Assembly (NCBI GenBank): GCA_963082975.1
Contig: OY720345.1
Coordinates: 29,334,611 to 29,398,610, forward strand
Source of the DNA: Labia minor
Lineage: Eukaryota > Arthropoda > Insecta > Dermaptera > Spongiphoridae
DNA: 64,000 bases
Direction: 5' to 3'
Under the pieces are notes generated by a model. It was not told the origin of the DNA. It searched no databases and saw nothing but the letters and a program-made list of their open reading frames with translations. The position numbers and the translations under genes are program-made. This document shows, piece by piece, positions 43,697 through 56,827 of this stretch. Positions within the stretch are counted from its first letter, which is position 1; each line of letters opens with the position of its first letter.

Positions 43697-45454
43697 CGTT
43701 TATAGATATAAATTTTAAAATTAACATACTTTTCTTTTAGAAGCTAATCTAGTGTGTTTTATTTAAATTTTAAAAATATTTTCATAAACCCATCATATAT
43801 AAATATAAAACAATTATCTAGGAATTTATATCTGGTTAATAAATTTAAAATCATGTAAACCACATTTGAATTAATATAACTGAGTTAAAATATTTAATAA
43901 TCGATTATTTTAAAAATTATTTCGATATTTTATAAAATTTTAAAAATATTTTGATAGTCAAAGGCTAAAAAGCTATCTCTATTAATGTATTTCTACTAAA
44001 ATACTATAATAAAAAAGAATTTGTGAAATATAATGTTTCATAGTCAAAATGTTAAAAATGAACGTTCAAGGATAAAATATTCAGTTTCATTGCTTTTAAG
44101 AAAGTGACTTTTTTCTCCAAAAAAGATCGATTTTTTTTTATTGGATATAGATTATTTAAACTGGTGAGAGAGAGAGAGAGAAAATTTGTATTCTTATTCT
44201 TTCAAGTTCATGTTGGAGTATTTATTTTTGTATTAAAATAAAAAAAAAATAGCTTAAAAAGATATGATTTCGTTGATTTTTGTTTGACAGATTACAGGGG
44301 TCAAAAATAACAATAAAATTAAAAACAATACACGTATGGTAGTTCAAAAATAAAAAAAATAAAAATGTTGGTTTTTTCCCTTACAATGGAAAATAAAAAA
44401 ATGTTGAAAGAATCTGAGAGATTGCTTTTTTTTGTTTAAATTAAATTGTGTTCTGAATTTAAGTCATTTTTTTAACAAAAATTATAAAGCGGAAAAAAAT
44501 AAATAATAGAAATTTAATTTTTATCTTTAGTAAGTAAAGTAAATTGATAGATTTAAGTATGTCATTTATCAAAAATATTCTTATTTTAAAATGACTTATA
44601 CTTCATGTTATAATCGCAGTCGTCATATTTAATCATGTCCTAAGGATATATTGCAATCAATAAGTTTGAGAATACAGCCCTAGAAATTAATTTTCAAAAT
44701 TAATTAGATGTCAAAGCACTTTCTCTCAACTTCATTAAAGTTTAAAGGTTATTTAGAAAATCGTTTGCAATTGATCTAAATATTTATTATATAATAATTT
44801 AAGTAATTTTTTTTTTAAAGTAAATAAGCATTTAATTCTACCTTTTTTTTAATAATTATCAAAATTAAAATTTCAAATTTTTTATATTTAAATTTTAAAT
44901 AAAAGAATGCTATTATTTTTAAATCAATCCCTTCATTTAATTTAAAATTATTTATTTTCATAACTAATAAGATTAATATTTATTATTTGCAATGTTCCAT
45001 TCAGGTTTATTTTTCATTTTTAATTAATATCCTCACCTATAAATATAAATTAAATTTAATTACAGAATATATTTCTGATTCACACTATTAGCAGAAAATG
45101 TATAATGTTTCATTTATGAAAAAAAATAATATACAATATAAAACATTCAATTAAAGAAAAAAAAACAGCAAATGAATATGGCTGTGTAAGTAATTAAAAA
45201 TTTCATGTAAAAATAATAGAGGGTAAAAAAATAATGGAAACTTTTTTAATTAACTTAATAAACAGAGAACAGCGGATGATTTTCGAATGATTGCCTTTTG
45301 GGAGAGAAAGAAAGAAAAATATTTTTTTTTTATTCATTGATTTTGAACAAAGGATTTTATTGTATTACTTTTTCTATTTTATAGAAGTTAGAAAAATGAA
45401 GTTAATCTATTTATTATATTATTTAGACGTATATACATACGTATAGGTGTATAG
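43697..45454. other. AT-rich intergenic DNA, nothing recognised
   Basis: Simple (GA)n at 44164-44182. No gene seen. Confidence 0.5.
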
Positions 45455-45600
45455 GCGGGATGTAGCCATCATCTGATTTTATAATAACTTGGTATATATC
45501 TCAAAATATTTTCCATCATTTTCTACAACTTTTAACAATCTTTCTTGGAACATGGCGTTGTTTGCATTGTTATTTCGCATCTTCACCAATAGATGTCGTT
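45455..45600 (-). pseudogene. Possible C-terminal scrap of a DNA-transposon protein
   Basis: The minus strand reads NNAMFQERLLKVVENDGKYF followed by EIYTKLL and a stop. This resembles the end of mariner/Tc1-related transposases, where a helix precedes a Gly-His/Tyr-Phe terminus. It is short and without other element features, so the assignment is weak. Confidence 0.3.
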
Positions 45601-46229
45601 AATAATACATGCAAGCACTTATCAATATAAAATTATTTTTCTAATCTAGTAAAATATATGTGCCTACATGAAATGACAGATCATAATATATTTTCTTATT
45701 AATAGGTGTGTATATTTATATGTATATGCCGTTCGAACAAAACGTGTTTAAGTGTTAGTGCTAGTGTCGAGAATTTTTCAGAGCTTCAGAACGTAGAAAG
45801 TCAAAGATTCACTAATTCAAACCAAAATCCAACATTGACTCTTAAATATAAACAGGCTAAAATTCAGAATCTTCCTCCTAAAAATGACACTTAAACTTTG
45901 AGACTGCAATAACCCGGAAATAGAAACTTATAATAAAAAAACTTCCAAGCAAATCTAAACAAACACATTTATATAAAGCCGGTTTTTTATAATAATATAT
46001 TTCTGTAAATAATTATACAAATAAGTTCTGATTAAAATTAGGATAAAAACATTTCAATGATAATTATTTCTAAAAATATTATAATTTATTTGAAATTAAA
46101 ATACTTAAGAACAATAAAATTAAATTTATTATCACAGAAAGGATTTAATAAAGATATTGGCGTATTCTCAAATAGACTTGAGCAATTGGAATAGCACGTG
46201 CTAAAATTTAATTTCAAGCCGGTCCGTTA
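45601..46229. other. Intergenic DNA with a weak open frame
   Basis: A 62-codon frame at 45706-45894 is hydrophilic in its second half (N/Q/S/K-rich). A TTTTTCAG at 45774-45781 could be an acceptor. I cannot call it a gene. Confidence 0.3.
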
Positions 46230-46420
46230 ACGATAGGTATATATACTATTTAACAGCCAATAAATTTAGACAGCGCGTTTGGGTTGTGACGTGGCGGTTG
46301 GTTGTCTCACGCGAGGGTTGATTTCGTGTCCAATGAGGAGAGAAAGGGAAGGGAAGGACTGAGGAAAATAAAAGACGACAACCCTACTACTTGTTGGTTG
46401 TTCTACAACTCTTAACAAAT
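46230..46420 (+). promoter_or_regulatory. GC-richer island, possible promoter
   Basis: An isolated GC-rich patch in AT-rich DNA. It contains CCAAT at 46257-46261 and 46330-46334, TGACGTGG near 46287, and GGGAAGGGAAGG. It could be a promoter for a plus-strand gene whose exons might include 47813-47895 or 49950-50043. The link is speculation. Confidence 0.2.
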
Positions 46421-46652
46421 GAATATCATCAAAGAAAAGTAGTTAGTACTGTTAATATATTTATTTACTTGTGATTTGTTTTTAATTAATCAGAAAATTA
46501 TTAATCTTAATTATATATAAAGCGTTAATTAAATTAGAAACGAGACAGTTATATTTGTATATTAAATTGATTTTTTTGTCCTTTATTTTATTTATTATGT
46601 ATCTGATGATGCTTTTCCAATCACCACTACACCTCTAGATATACTTTATGGT

Positions 46653-46689
<37 letters not shown>

Positions 46690-46734
46690 AATATACATTT
46701 AAGCATAAAAATGCCTTTTAAAAACCTCAAGTAT
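46421..46734. other. AT-rich spacer with (TA)n
   Basis: A (TA)n tract at about 46658-46686. Nothing else seen. Confidence 0.5.
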
Positions 46735-47075
46735 GTCAAAAATAGGATCGTTTGAGGAATGGGACCTATTGTCATGAATTCACCTTTTCAAGGCCCATAA
46801 ATTAATTGAGTTATTGGAAGAGTAGCCAAGGGCTGTTAGGAAGGGGTAAGAGTTATTCTGCTATATGAAAATAAGAATGTAAGATCATTCTACGGATTGG
46901 AGAGGACAGAGAGATGGATGGGAATGCCAGGATTATACATCGAGGCCAACAAAGAAGTTGCTGTCCAGAGAACATGTATAATTCAATGCTTAGAATGTAT
47001 CCCACACATCGCCACCCTCAAGTTCATCTGGCCCTGAGCTCTATACTAGTAACAATTAACAACTAAGTGATTGAA
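46735..47075 (+). repeat. Dispersed repeat related to 5346-6060
   Basis: Shares ordered blocks with the minus strand of 5346-6060: GTAGCCAAGGGCTGTTAGGA, CGAGGCCAACAAAG and TAGTAACAATTAACAACTAA. No coding frame; class unknown. Confidence 0.5.
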
Positions 47076-47812
47076 CCTTTAATATTTGCAAATGCTAAAC
47101 AAATATGAAATTTGATATATCAATAATATTAAACTAAATGAACTTTAATTATACAAAATGATTTTTTTGCCATCTCATTTGTTGATTTATTCAATAATAA
47201 TATTTTTGACATTAACCACTTTTTTAATAGAATGACAGGTAAAATAATAGTTATTTTAAAATTAACTAATTCAATAATAAATTTAAAATATATTTGTATT
47301 ACTGAAGAAATCACTTACTATAAAGAAGCAGAAAAATGAAGAAGAATGCTTACCTGAAAACAGAAAAAAAAATAAAATTACATTACAATTTATCGATGTG
47401 AATAGTAGATTGTTTTTTAAAAGGTTTATAATTTATCCAAATATACTCATTAATCAATACGTAGAAGGTTTTTGTTTGTATTTAAATTCAAATTAACGTT
47501 TAAAGTTACATGCCCAATTAAAATCTAGATATATTTTATTCAATATATGACAAGTTTATACTGCTAGTTAGTATTGACTCAATAAAATAGCGAAGGGATT
47601 TTATTTCATTTGGTTCAATGTACTTTAATTAGATTGTGGTACATTTCTAAAGTATTTGGTCTATCAATTCTATTCGTGCTTCATTGGATTTGAAAATATA
47701 TTGGTATAGAAAAGGTATTATTTTTTTAACGCTTATAGTGCATTTTTGTATATTCCATTTTATTTATTTCCCCCTCCCCAATACTTGTTATATCTTGATC
47801 TCATGATACAGA
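47076..47812. other. AT-rich intergenic or intronic DNA
   Basis: Nothing recognised before a pyrimidine-rich tract at 47760-47812 that could precede an exon. Confidence 0.4.
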
Positions 47813-47895
47813 TGCAGTCGCAAAAAAAAATGAGAATAAGATCTCTTGCTCCCTTGTCAAGACGGGGAGGAAAATATTCAAAACCATCTGGGTCA
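47813..47895 (+). CDS. Weak candidate exon, basic peptide
   Basis: Preceded by a long pyrimidine-rich run ending GATACAG at 47812 and followed by T|GTAAAT. The open frame reads KKMRIRSLAPLSRRGGKYSK. The Arg-Arg-Gly-Gly and Lys-Lys pairs would suit a processed precursor, but 28 codons prove nothing. No neighbouring exon could be joined with confidence. Confidence 0.2.
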
Positions 47896-49487
47896 TGTAA
47901 ATATATATTTTATCACCCATTGGAGGTGGTGGGTGGATGGCAAGCTGTCAATATTTATTTAATATTCTAACTAAAAGATAATTTGTGATAACATTTAATT
48001 TATCTGATAATGCATATAGATTAACACACACAAAAAAAACAACAGCATGGTCTCTCTATCAACTACAAACATATTAAAAATGATAGGGGGAAAGGGAAGA
48101 GAATGCCCAATTGAATCATGTTGTTGATAAATCCATCCATAGATAGGGTTAAAAATCAATAAAAAAATAATTTATTAGAATATCCATAAAATAAAATCAT
48201 GATAATGTTCGTTTAATGATTGCAAATTGTGAAATTATTTTTTTTAATATATACACATATATATATCTAATTTAATATTCTAATTATTCTAATACGTTCT
48301 CTTCTTTAAAGAATATTTTTATTTTTAAAAATCAAATTTATCCACTTGAGTTACTCTGCTTTAAAAGTTGATATGAAAAAATAACAAATCCATCAAATAG
48401 AATAAATAATAATTGGAAATATGATTCCGACATATTAAATTGAATAAGTTACTAACGAATCTTTTTTTTTTTATAATCTTAATATCAGAAATAATAAGTA
48501 AAATTTCTTTATATCGAATTGATATAATAGAATAGAAGGTCCCCCGAATTTTAAGTTTAAAATATAAATCAAAATTGACTTAGTTTTAGGAATTAAATAT
48601 TATAAAGGCGGATGGCTGAGTTTGTTGGAATTCGATGAATAATAAAACATAAAAAACAAACAAATAAGATATATAAAATAAATAAATAAGAATATTCATA
48701 AATATTTTAAACATACAAATTCATTAATAATTTAATAAAAAAAAAAAAAAATTAAAAAACAATATTTTTTTACAAACGTTTTAAATTTAATTTCTTATAT
48801 TATTAAAAATTTAAATTTAAAAATAAAAATAAAAAAAAGTGATTTTCTAAAAAAAAATTTAGATATTGATTTTTTTTTTTTTTAATTCACAAAGTTTGAT
48901 TCGATGTAACTCCATCACCATGGACAGGTAGACAGGTGTTATTTAATTCATGCTTGGCAAAAGAGTAAAAGCGAAACGAGATGTTTGGCAAAAAAAAGAA
49001 AATTTCAATTGGAATCAAGGTGGGGTTAAAAAAAACATTCGTTTCGGGTTTCCTTTTACCCGATGATTAAATGGTATTCTCCTGAATTCTTCAGGATTTT
49101 AATTTTGATGAAATTCAGTCAAGTGCCAATCGATTAGTTAGATCTGCTTTCATCATTTACTTAATTGTTATTGTTTTTATTTAAGAAAGAAAATAGCAAT
49201 CTAATTGGAAAATAAATTGATAAAAAAAACTAAAGATTATCATAATTGAAAATTGTTAATCGATTTACAATTAAAATCATAAAAAAATAAAATTTATTAT
49301 TTTCAATGCTTTTAGAGAACAAAATAATGAATATACTTAAATAAAAACAAAAAATTTGAATTAAAAAAAATGTATTTAAAAATTTATTAAAAGTTTATAT
49401 ATATTTTTTTTATTAAATTAAAATTATTATTATTTAGGAATAACAAGGTTTCTTTAGTTTCAATAAATTATTTATCTATTGTATTTT
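47896..49487. other. AT-rich intergenic or intronic DNA, nothing recognised
   Basis: Homopolymer A/T runs, notably 48730-48890. No gene. Confidence 0.5.
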
Positions 49488-49675
49488 TCTAGCTGGGAGA
49501 GCCACCCAGAGTCCTCTTGGATCAAAATTGGGAAGCTACTTAATAAAAAGTAGCGTCTCCGATCTAGAAAATCAAGATAAAGGTTGATAGGACCCGTTCT
49601 ACTGATCATAGGACACTTAATTAATATAACCGACCTGTCCTTGCCTAGAATGTATATACAAAAGTCAGGGATTTT
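49488..49675 (+). repeat. SINE family 2, 5'-truncated copy
   Basis: Matches the body and 3' end of the copies at 23088 and 37276 (GGGAAGCTACTTAATAAAAA, GTTGATAGGACCCGTTCTAC). The tRNA-like head is absent. Confidence 0.8.
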
Positions 49676-49949
49676 TTTTATTGAATTTTCTATTTTATAT
49701 GATTATTTGAAATATTCGATATTTTTATATTTTTTTGGAAAATAATAATATTTTTGACATTTGTTTAATTATTTAAGAATTAAGTGTATTCTGTAATTCA
49801 TTAATGGTTATTTAATAATGATATTTTTGTGAATGAGTGGGAAAAGAGGAGAGTGAAGTTTGTATCGTGGATTGTGGGCCGGGATGATAAATTAAATAGA
49901 AAAATAAAAAAAAAATTACTACTACGATTTTGGCAAAGAGCAGCTCGTC
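49676..49949. other. Spacer, possible 5' UTR
   Basis: Becomes GC-richer towards 49950. Nothing else seen. Confidence 0.3.
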
Positions 49950-50043
49950 ATGGGCGGTGACAACCAAGAGCCAGCCAGTCTGATTGATTGTGAGTTGATG
50001 GCAACTCCTGGCATTAGGCCACCAGCATATCTTGGTTTCAAAT
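49950..50043 (+). CDS. Candidate first coding exon of a host gene
   Basis: ATG at 49950 in the context GTCATGG opens MGGDNQEPASLIDCELMATP followed by GIRPPAYLGFK. The frame can donate at T|GTAAAC (50043/50044); otherwise it stops at TAA 50052. The stretch is strikingly GC-rich and codon-like against AT-rich flanks. The peptide is well balanced, unlike chance frames nearby. I do not recognise it and cannot find a partner exon in the window. The same frame is also open upstream of the ATG (reading Y-Y-Y-D-F-G-K-E-Q-L-V), so the true start is uncertain. Confidence 0.35.
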
Positions 50044-53000
50044 GTAAACCATAACCATTTTTAAACTGAAAAAATTAATTTTTTAAAAATACTTAAAATT
50101 TATTTTCTCATTAGTGATTTATAAACTTTGAAAAAATATATTCCCTGATAAATCTGATAATAATATTGTTTATTAAGTTATTTTATATGATTTATTCAAT
50201 AAATAAATTTTTTGAATTCTTTAATTCAGATATTTTCAACAAGAATTTCCCGGAACGTTGACAAAAATTCTGTAAATGATCACTTAATTTGTTCCTCCAA
50301 AAAGTAGTTAAAATAAAAAGGATTTATACTATGAATTTCAAATATAATAAATAAATGTATTATTAAAATATAATATAATATATTAATATTAAGAAAAAAT
50401 TAAGATATTAAGATCGAAAGATAATATTGGATTTGGAGTTAAAAATATTAATAGATAAAATAATTTTTTTACTGGAAATAAAATGAAATTAACATTTTGA
50501 TTTTGAATTTTTGGATTAACATTAGAAATAAAATATATACACGAAATTAACTAGTTTTGTAAAACATCTAATGTTTATCAGAAAACGAAATTTATACGAA
50601 AAATCCCTATTTCTTTTGCACAAAAGCAAAATACATAAAAAAATGGAATTCTACTCTTAATAAATTGTTTTATCTGGTAGATAATTACCTATGAGGGATA
50701 TCCCTTTAAAAAAACAATGTGTTTGCAGGTGAAAAAGTTTGAAGACATCTACTCTAATTTTTCAATATAAAAAATCAATAAAACCACTATCAATAAGTTA
50801 AATTTCATGATGGAGAAAATGTAGATTTATATAAATCAAATATAAATGGATAGATTTATCATTTGCCTAAGATTGTATAAGATTTAAAGAAAAAGTGACA
50901 TTTTCTGAACATGATAATAGAATTTTATATGATTAATGTAATTATGCTTTATTTCAAATTCAATTAACATTATTCTAATTCCTAACATAATCAATAACAT
51001 TATTACAATGTAATATATTTCTACTTTAATGATAATTATTTAATAATAATAATAACAGTTATTTTTTAAACCTCTTTTTGTTTTAATTAGAAGAAAAAAA
51101 GAATAATTAAAATGAAATATGCACTGATATAGTTCACGTTTTGTATTCAAGTTGAATTGAAAACAAAACTACTATTTATTAGAGAGTGTATCTTTATATC
51201 TATTTTTTTATTGTCATCTTTCCCCTATAGAACGACAAATAAGCATATTTGGATTTTCCATTCCATTGTAATTATTTCCTTGTTTATCAGGTAACATACA
51301 AAAACTAATGGATCATGGTTTGTTGACTTAAGCAAATATTAAATGGATTTTAGAAAAGAGTAGAATGAATGGTCGGTAGATCTACCAGTTATTAATTATA
51401 ATACCCATACTCAAATATTTTTTTTTCCAAAATGCTAAATGTTTATTCGTTAAATTGTATTTTCTTTTAATTTATAAAAGTAAAGAGAAAGAATTAAAAA
51501 GTTAATTGAAACTAATTAAAAAAAAGATGGTTTATTTATTATTTTAAAACAAGAAAAACAACAAAAATGTCAATTTTATTTTTTCTATTTAGGAGGTAAA
51601 CTTTGGAACAAATAATATATTTAAAAAAATGTATTTTGTATTATTTTGTTTGGTTCTTTTAATTAGTAAAATAGATCAAATTTGAGAAAATGACAAATTG
51701 CTAAAGAAATTTGATGAATATGATTGTAATTAATATAATCAGCTCTTATTGGGTGTTTTAATGGCTATGAAGTTACATAAAAAAATAGATCTACTCAGAT
51801 GATCAAGGAATTTTAGTTGAAATTAATTTAAATAAAATAAATATTAAATGTAAATGATTAAATTATAAAATTTTATTACAAAGTAAAATTCCACCTTGAA
51901 GAAATCCTTTTCTGAGGGGGTGCAAACCACACATATCATGGATGATGACAGACTTGAATTATCTTAGCCATTTTTTCTCCTCCACATAAAAAAATGTATT
52001 ACTCCAGACTCTTAGGTATATATAATGAAAATCGAAGAATTTTATCGTGGTTGCAGACAAAACAATATACTTAAAGAAAAATCGTTAATAATTTACTTTA
52101 ATATAATATTTTTTTATTCTTTCTTATTAAAGAATAATTTATTAATTTACATAAAATTATATATTAAGTAATTATATTAATTTCATGCACTGATAGAGAG
52201 ACAAAAATGAAATTTTTTTACAAACCTATGTTCAAAAATATATAAGTGAAAGTAAATCTAGTTAGTGTAAAATTGAAAATTTATTTGTTCCTATCTTAAA
52301 TTCATTATTTTTCCATATTTATTAATTTTAGGTAAAATTGAAGAAATGTGGAAATCTGGGGGGTGGGGGTGACTAGGAACGCCTCTAAAGTTTGAAGAAA
52401 TAAATTAGAAAGTTATGTTTCCCTTTGAACTTTTTGAAGTCATTTATAGAATTGTAAATGGACCATCAAAGAGACTCTAAAAGATTTTAATCCGATTTGA
52501 AATGCCAAAAAGACAAGAGTAAAGCCTAAATATGATTATTTGGAATATATATACAAAATTTAAATGAATTTAAATTTTGTTGCATATATTCATGTTTGCA
52601 TGACTTTTAGAATCAATAACTGACTAGAATTTTTTTTGTCTGTCCGGAAAATTGTAACATAATAGACTCAACATTGGCTGAACCGATTACTAAGAAATTA
52701 CATTACAATATTCTTATATATCTTTTATTGAACATAGGCTATAAAGTTCATCAATATCTATTCAATAACCTCAGAAATTAATTTTTAAAAATTTATATAA
52801 TACTCCATGTTGTTCATTCACAGCACACACAAAGAATTATTATAATATTGAAATTTTTATTTTAATTTCTATAATTCAAATATCATTTCAATTATTTTAT
52901 TTATTCTATAAGTTATCATTTTAATTAACTTAATAAAATATTTAGATTATATTTTTCTTAAATTATTATTTTATTAAAATTATTCTTTTTTATTTTAATA

Positions 53001-53094
53001 TTTCTTCTTTTCTATTTAAAAGAAAAGAAGTATAAAAAAAGAAAACAGAAATTTTTTTTTAGTCTTTTATGAAGTCAAAAATATTTTTAAAACG
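50044..53094. other. AT-rich intergenic or intronic DNA, nothing recognised
   Basis: Three kilobases without a supported gene, repeat end or RNA gene. A small GC-richer patch at 52360-52390 has a GGGGGGTGGGGGT run. Confidence 0.5.
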
Positions 53095-53098
53095 TTAA

Positions 53099-53335
53099 TT
53101 GTGCCCATAATTATGAAAGTGGTATAAGTCAATTCAAGCTTTCAAAACATTTTCATGTTTAATTCACACAAAATTTCATATTCATAGTAAATTTCTATTA
53201 ATCAAAACTAAGAAAATTATAACTTAAAATGTGGTAATAATATAAAATATTTTTTTAATTTATTAATATGCAAATCATTAGATATTTCGAAACAAGAAAT
53301 ATATGACTTAGTCCACTTTATAATTATGGGCACAA
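53099..53335. mobile_element. TTAA-flanked MITE, 237 bp
   Basis: Ends TTGTGCCCATAATTATGAAA and the inverse of TTGTGCCCATAATTATAAAG, flanked by TTAA at 53095-53098 and 53336-53339. A TTAA duplication is used by piggyBac and some other superfamilies. A TA-flanked reading (Tc1/mariner group) is also possible, since the flank contains TA. Confidence 0.75.
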
Positions 53336-53339
53336 TTAA

Positions 53340-53969
53340 AATGACTAAATTCAATTGACTTTATTGATTATATAAAAATTAAAATATGATTTTTTAGACA
53401 AATAAAATAAAGGAGTTGTTTTAAATAAGTGTCTTTTTAAAATTTGGTAAATTTTTTGAATTTATTATAAATTCAAATCATTATATTATATTAGGATTTA
53501 TTAAAAGGTTTCTTTTTTTATTTATTATGTTTAATAAATGCTCTTTTTTGATATAATATTAATAAAAAAATAATATTCAATTGTATATTTATAAATTTAA
53601 AAATTCGAATATTTGAATTTATTTAAATTTTAACACATTTAATCAATCATATCAAACTAAATAGAATATTTTGAAAATCACTTGCTTAAATTCAGAAATA
53701 TTTCTAATCTTAAAAGAATATCAATGCGAATTAAGACCAAATACTAACCAATATTAGATCAAATCGAACAGTCACTTTTGCTGTACATCATTAATTATGA
53801 GTGCCAAGTTTAAGTTAAATCATATTTAAATTAAAAAAATAAATTTTTGAAATTATTTAAATTTTGTATGGTTGGGTGACCAAATAAGTAAAAAAAAGTT
53901 AGTTTTAGTTTTACAAATCAAATAAATAAAAAAAAAAATTATAAACAGACTTTCAACTAAATAATATCT
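53340..53969. other. AT-rich intergenic DNA
   Basis: Nothing recognised. Confidence 0.5.
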
Positions 53970-54040
53970 ATCACTTAAGAGGTATAGGGGGAGAACCCCC
54001 TGTCTAGGCTAGGAAGAGCGCCGAAGGCGGTCCTAGCAAA
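53970..54040 (+). repeat. LINE hairpin-tail fragment
   Basis: Related to the tail at 7981-8066: a GGGGG-AGAA-CCCCC stem (53987-54000), CTGTCTAGG, then GAGCGCC-GAA-GGCG (54016-54029). The upstream AT-rich module is shortened or missing. Confidence 0.65.
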
Positions 54041-55513
54041 TAATTTGGAATAAAATAAAATATCCAAAATAAAAGCATGATAATATTTCTATTGAAGATA
54101 GGGGACAATTTAATTCCACTAGCAATTAATCAGATATGATTTTAATGTAAACATGTATATAAACGATTAATGAAAATTCGATAAACAGACTCCATTTTCT
54201 ACCTAATGATATCTATATATATATATGGATTTCTGATATTCGTGTCATATGATTAATAATCTGCTTGCATGGTTAATGATAACATATCGATTATTATGGA
54301 GTTAGTTAATAAAATTTGTACTTTAAATCAAAGACCTGGATGGATGTTTAAAGTAAAGATTACCATTATCTATTTTTAAATCTAAATATATAAATGATCC
54401 AACTTTTATGAGAAGATTAATTAATTTTACAAAAAATAAAATTTAATTAATTTTTTAAAATATATTAGTAATAATTATAATAAAATTTGAAATATAAATA
54501 GATTTTGAAAATTTGAATAAAATTAATAATATGAGAGATGAATTTCTATTGATCAAGACAGTATAAAGTTCACGTATAAATATAATATAATCTAGAAAGG
54601 TTAAAAATGTTCACGTCTCTCTCGGCCTCTTTCTATTCTAAATTAACCTACTGTAAAAGGGGGACAAAATTTTACGAGCTATTTTAAGATAAATCAGTTA
54701 TAATTTAAATTTTTAATTAATTTAGCTATAAATAAATTGTAAATGGAAAGACAATTCTAAACATAAAAGATGGAAGGAAATTGAAATAAAAAAATTTTAC
54801 CACATAAAATGATAAAAATTAAAAAAAAAAATAATTATCAAGTGAAGTGAATGAAATTAATTTTAAAAAATTTTAAGATAGAAAAGTTACATCAATTAGA
54901 ATTTGAAATTAAAATAATTAATTTAATAAAATAGAATTCTTTCAATAGTATTGTATAATAAGTATTAATAATAGAAAATATAACTTGTCAACTATTTTTA
55001 AACCTATAGTAAAAACTTTATGAAAATATTTTACATGAAATCCTATAAAAAATCCTGTATTTACAATTAAATCTTGAAAAACAAATAAAAAAAATAGTTT
55101 AAAACTTTTTTTATGAAATTAACAAATTTTCATCTAAATTTATTTGTTTATTTTCAAATTTATAATTTATATAATTATAGTAAATATGGATGAACATACA
55201 ATATATACAAATATTAGAATGAGCAATATATCTTAAAAGAAAATAAATTATATTATCTAAACATTATTTTCATTAACTATATTTGTATAAAATTCAATTA
55301 AAAGTGTATATCATCAATAGTAATTTATAATTGAATTTTGAGGGGTGAAATAAAAAACGATGAGAGGGAAAAAAAATTTTAAATTTTAATTAGGTTATTT
55401 TCTGTTTTAGAGAGATCAAAGGGTTAATTTAATTGGATCATAATAAATGAAAATTGCGTCCGATTGAGTTACAAATATATTAGATATAGATAAAAGTATA
55501 AAACCTAAAGAAA
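54041..55513. other. AT-rich intergenic DNA, nothing recognised
   Basis: No supported feature. Confidence 0.5.
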
Positions 55514-56106
55514 AAATAAGCTGGAGTGTCTCCACTCGACTATCTCGCAAATTGAATTGGATTAAATAACATAATATATTATATTTAAATTAAATTTAAT
55601 TAATTAAATTATAAATTAAAATCAATAAATAATATTTATTAAACCAGCGCATGTTTGGCTCTTTGTTGATTGCACCACGTCAGGTGCTGGCGCGTGATTA
55701 GCAGTCAATGTGTTAAAAAATTAATTCCGCTACTTTCAGCGATTCAATCAAGCTGAAATTCTTTATATAGCAATTTTATACAATTCCTAATCATGTAAAA
55801 ACTATCAAACATCTATCTTTATTTTTATGATCACTTTAGAGGAAAAAAAAACAAAACGTTGTAAGTAATGACCCTCTTCCGGTTGAGCTACATTTCTCAA
55901 AAGTTGATAGAAAACTACGAATTTTGAACAATGCTCGTATACCAAATTTCATGATTCTAGTTCAAACCATTTTTGCGAAATCTTGACACACACATTTTTC
56001 TGAACCTCAGTGAAAATGATTCAGGAACCTTCTAAACGTATAAAAACATCAAAATCTCGACATCGAAAATTTTCGTGATCGAAATACTATCTGGCGAGAT
56101 AGTAAA
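55514..56106 (+). mobile_element. Helentron-like non-autonomous element, copy 2
   Basis: Same boundaries as 31839-32482: starts AAATAAGCTGGAGTGTCTCC and ends ACTATCTGGCGAGATAGTAAA. The microsatellite that is about 60 bp in copy 1 is only a short ACACACAC here (55985-55993), suggesting growth in copy 1. Otherwise highly similar throughout. Confidence 0.6.
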
Positions 56107-56433
56107 AGAAAAGATTATTTTTTCCTTTATTAAATAATTTGTTTTAATAATAAATTGCTATTCAAATTTTCATTATTGTATTAAAATTATTTTTCTCAAA
56201 TTTTAATGAAAATAATAATTTATTTAAATAAATTTTATTTTTATTAAAATATGATATAATTTTTATTATTTATTTTTATAAGAAATTAATATATTTATTT
56301 CAAGATTTCATTTTAAATGAAAATTATTTGTCATAAGCATACAAAGTGAAAAAGAAAGAGGGGGAAAAATTAATGAGAAGAATAGAATCTTGAGAAAGTA
56401 AACACAGAATGAGCGACAACACTTGATAGTTTC
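56107..56433. other. AT-rich spacer
   Basis: Nothing recognised. Confidence 0.6.
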
Positions 56434-56827
56434 CCTTATACCATAGGTTCTTAAACTTATGTACTCCACGGACCCCCACTTGAAAAAATTTTTTTTGACG
56501 GACCCCCATCACAACTTTAGGTATTTTACGTCATTTTATTAATTAATTTCTGGCTTACGATCTCATAAGGACAAGGATATATGATGAATATTTCTAACAG
56601 TGATTGGTGAATAACGATTTTTTTGCATATTGTAGAACACATTTTATTAGAAATTATAATATTGAAGAAAGAAAATACAAACATTGTCATAGCAACAAAT
56701 CTCACAAATTATAATGGGTACTTACATTAAATTCATATAAATATTTTATAATTTTTTTCAGAAAATATTAAATAAGAAATATTTTAAAAAATAACTGCAT
56801 CTATCTCATTAAATATAACTTACATAT

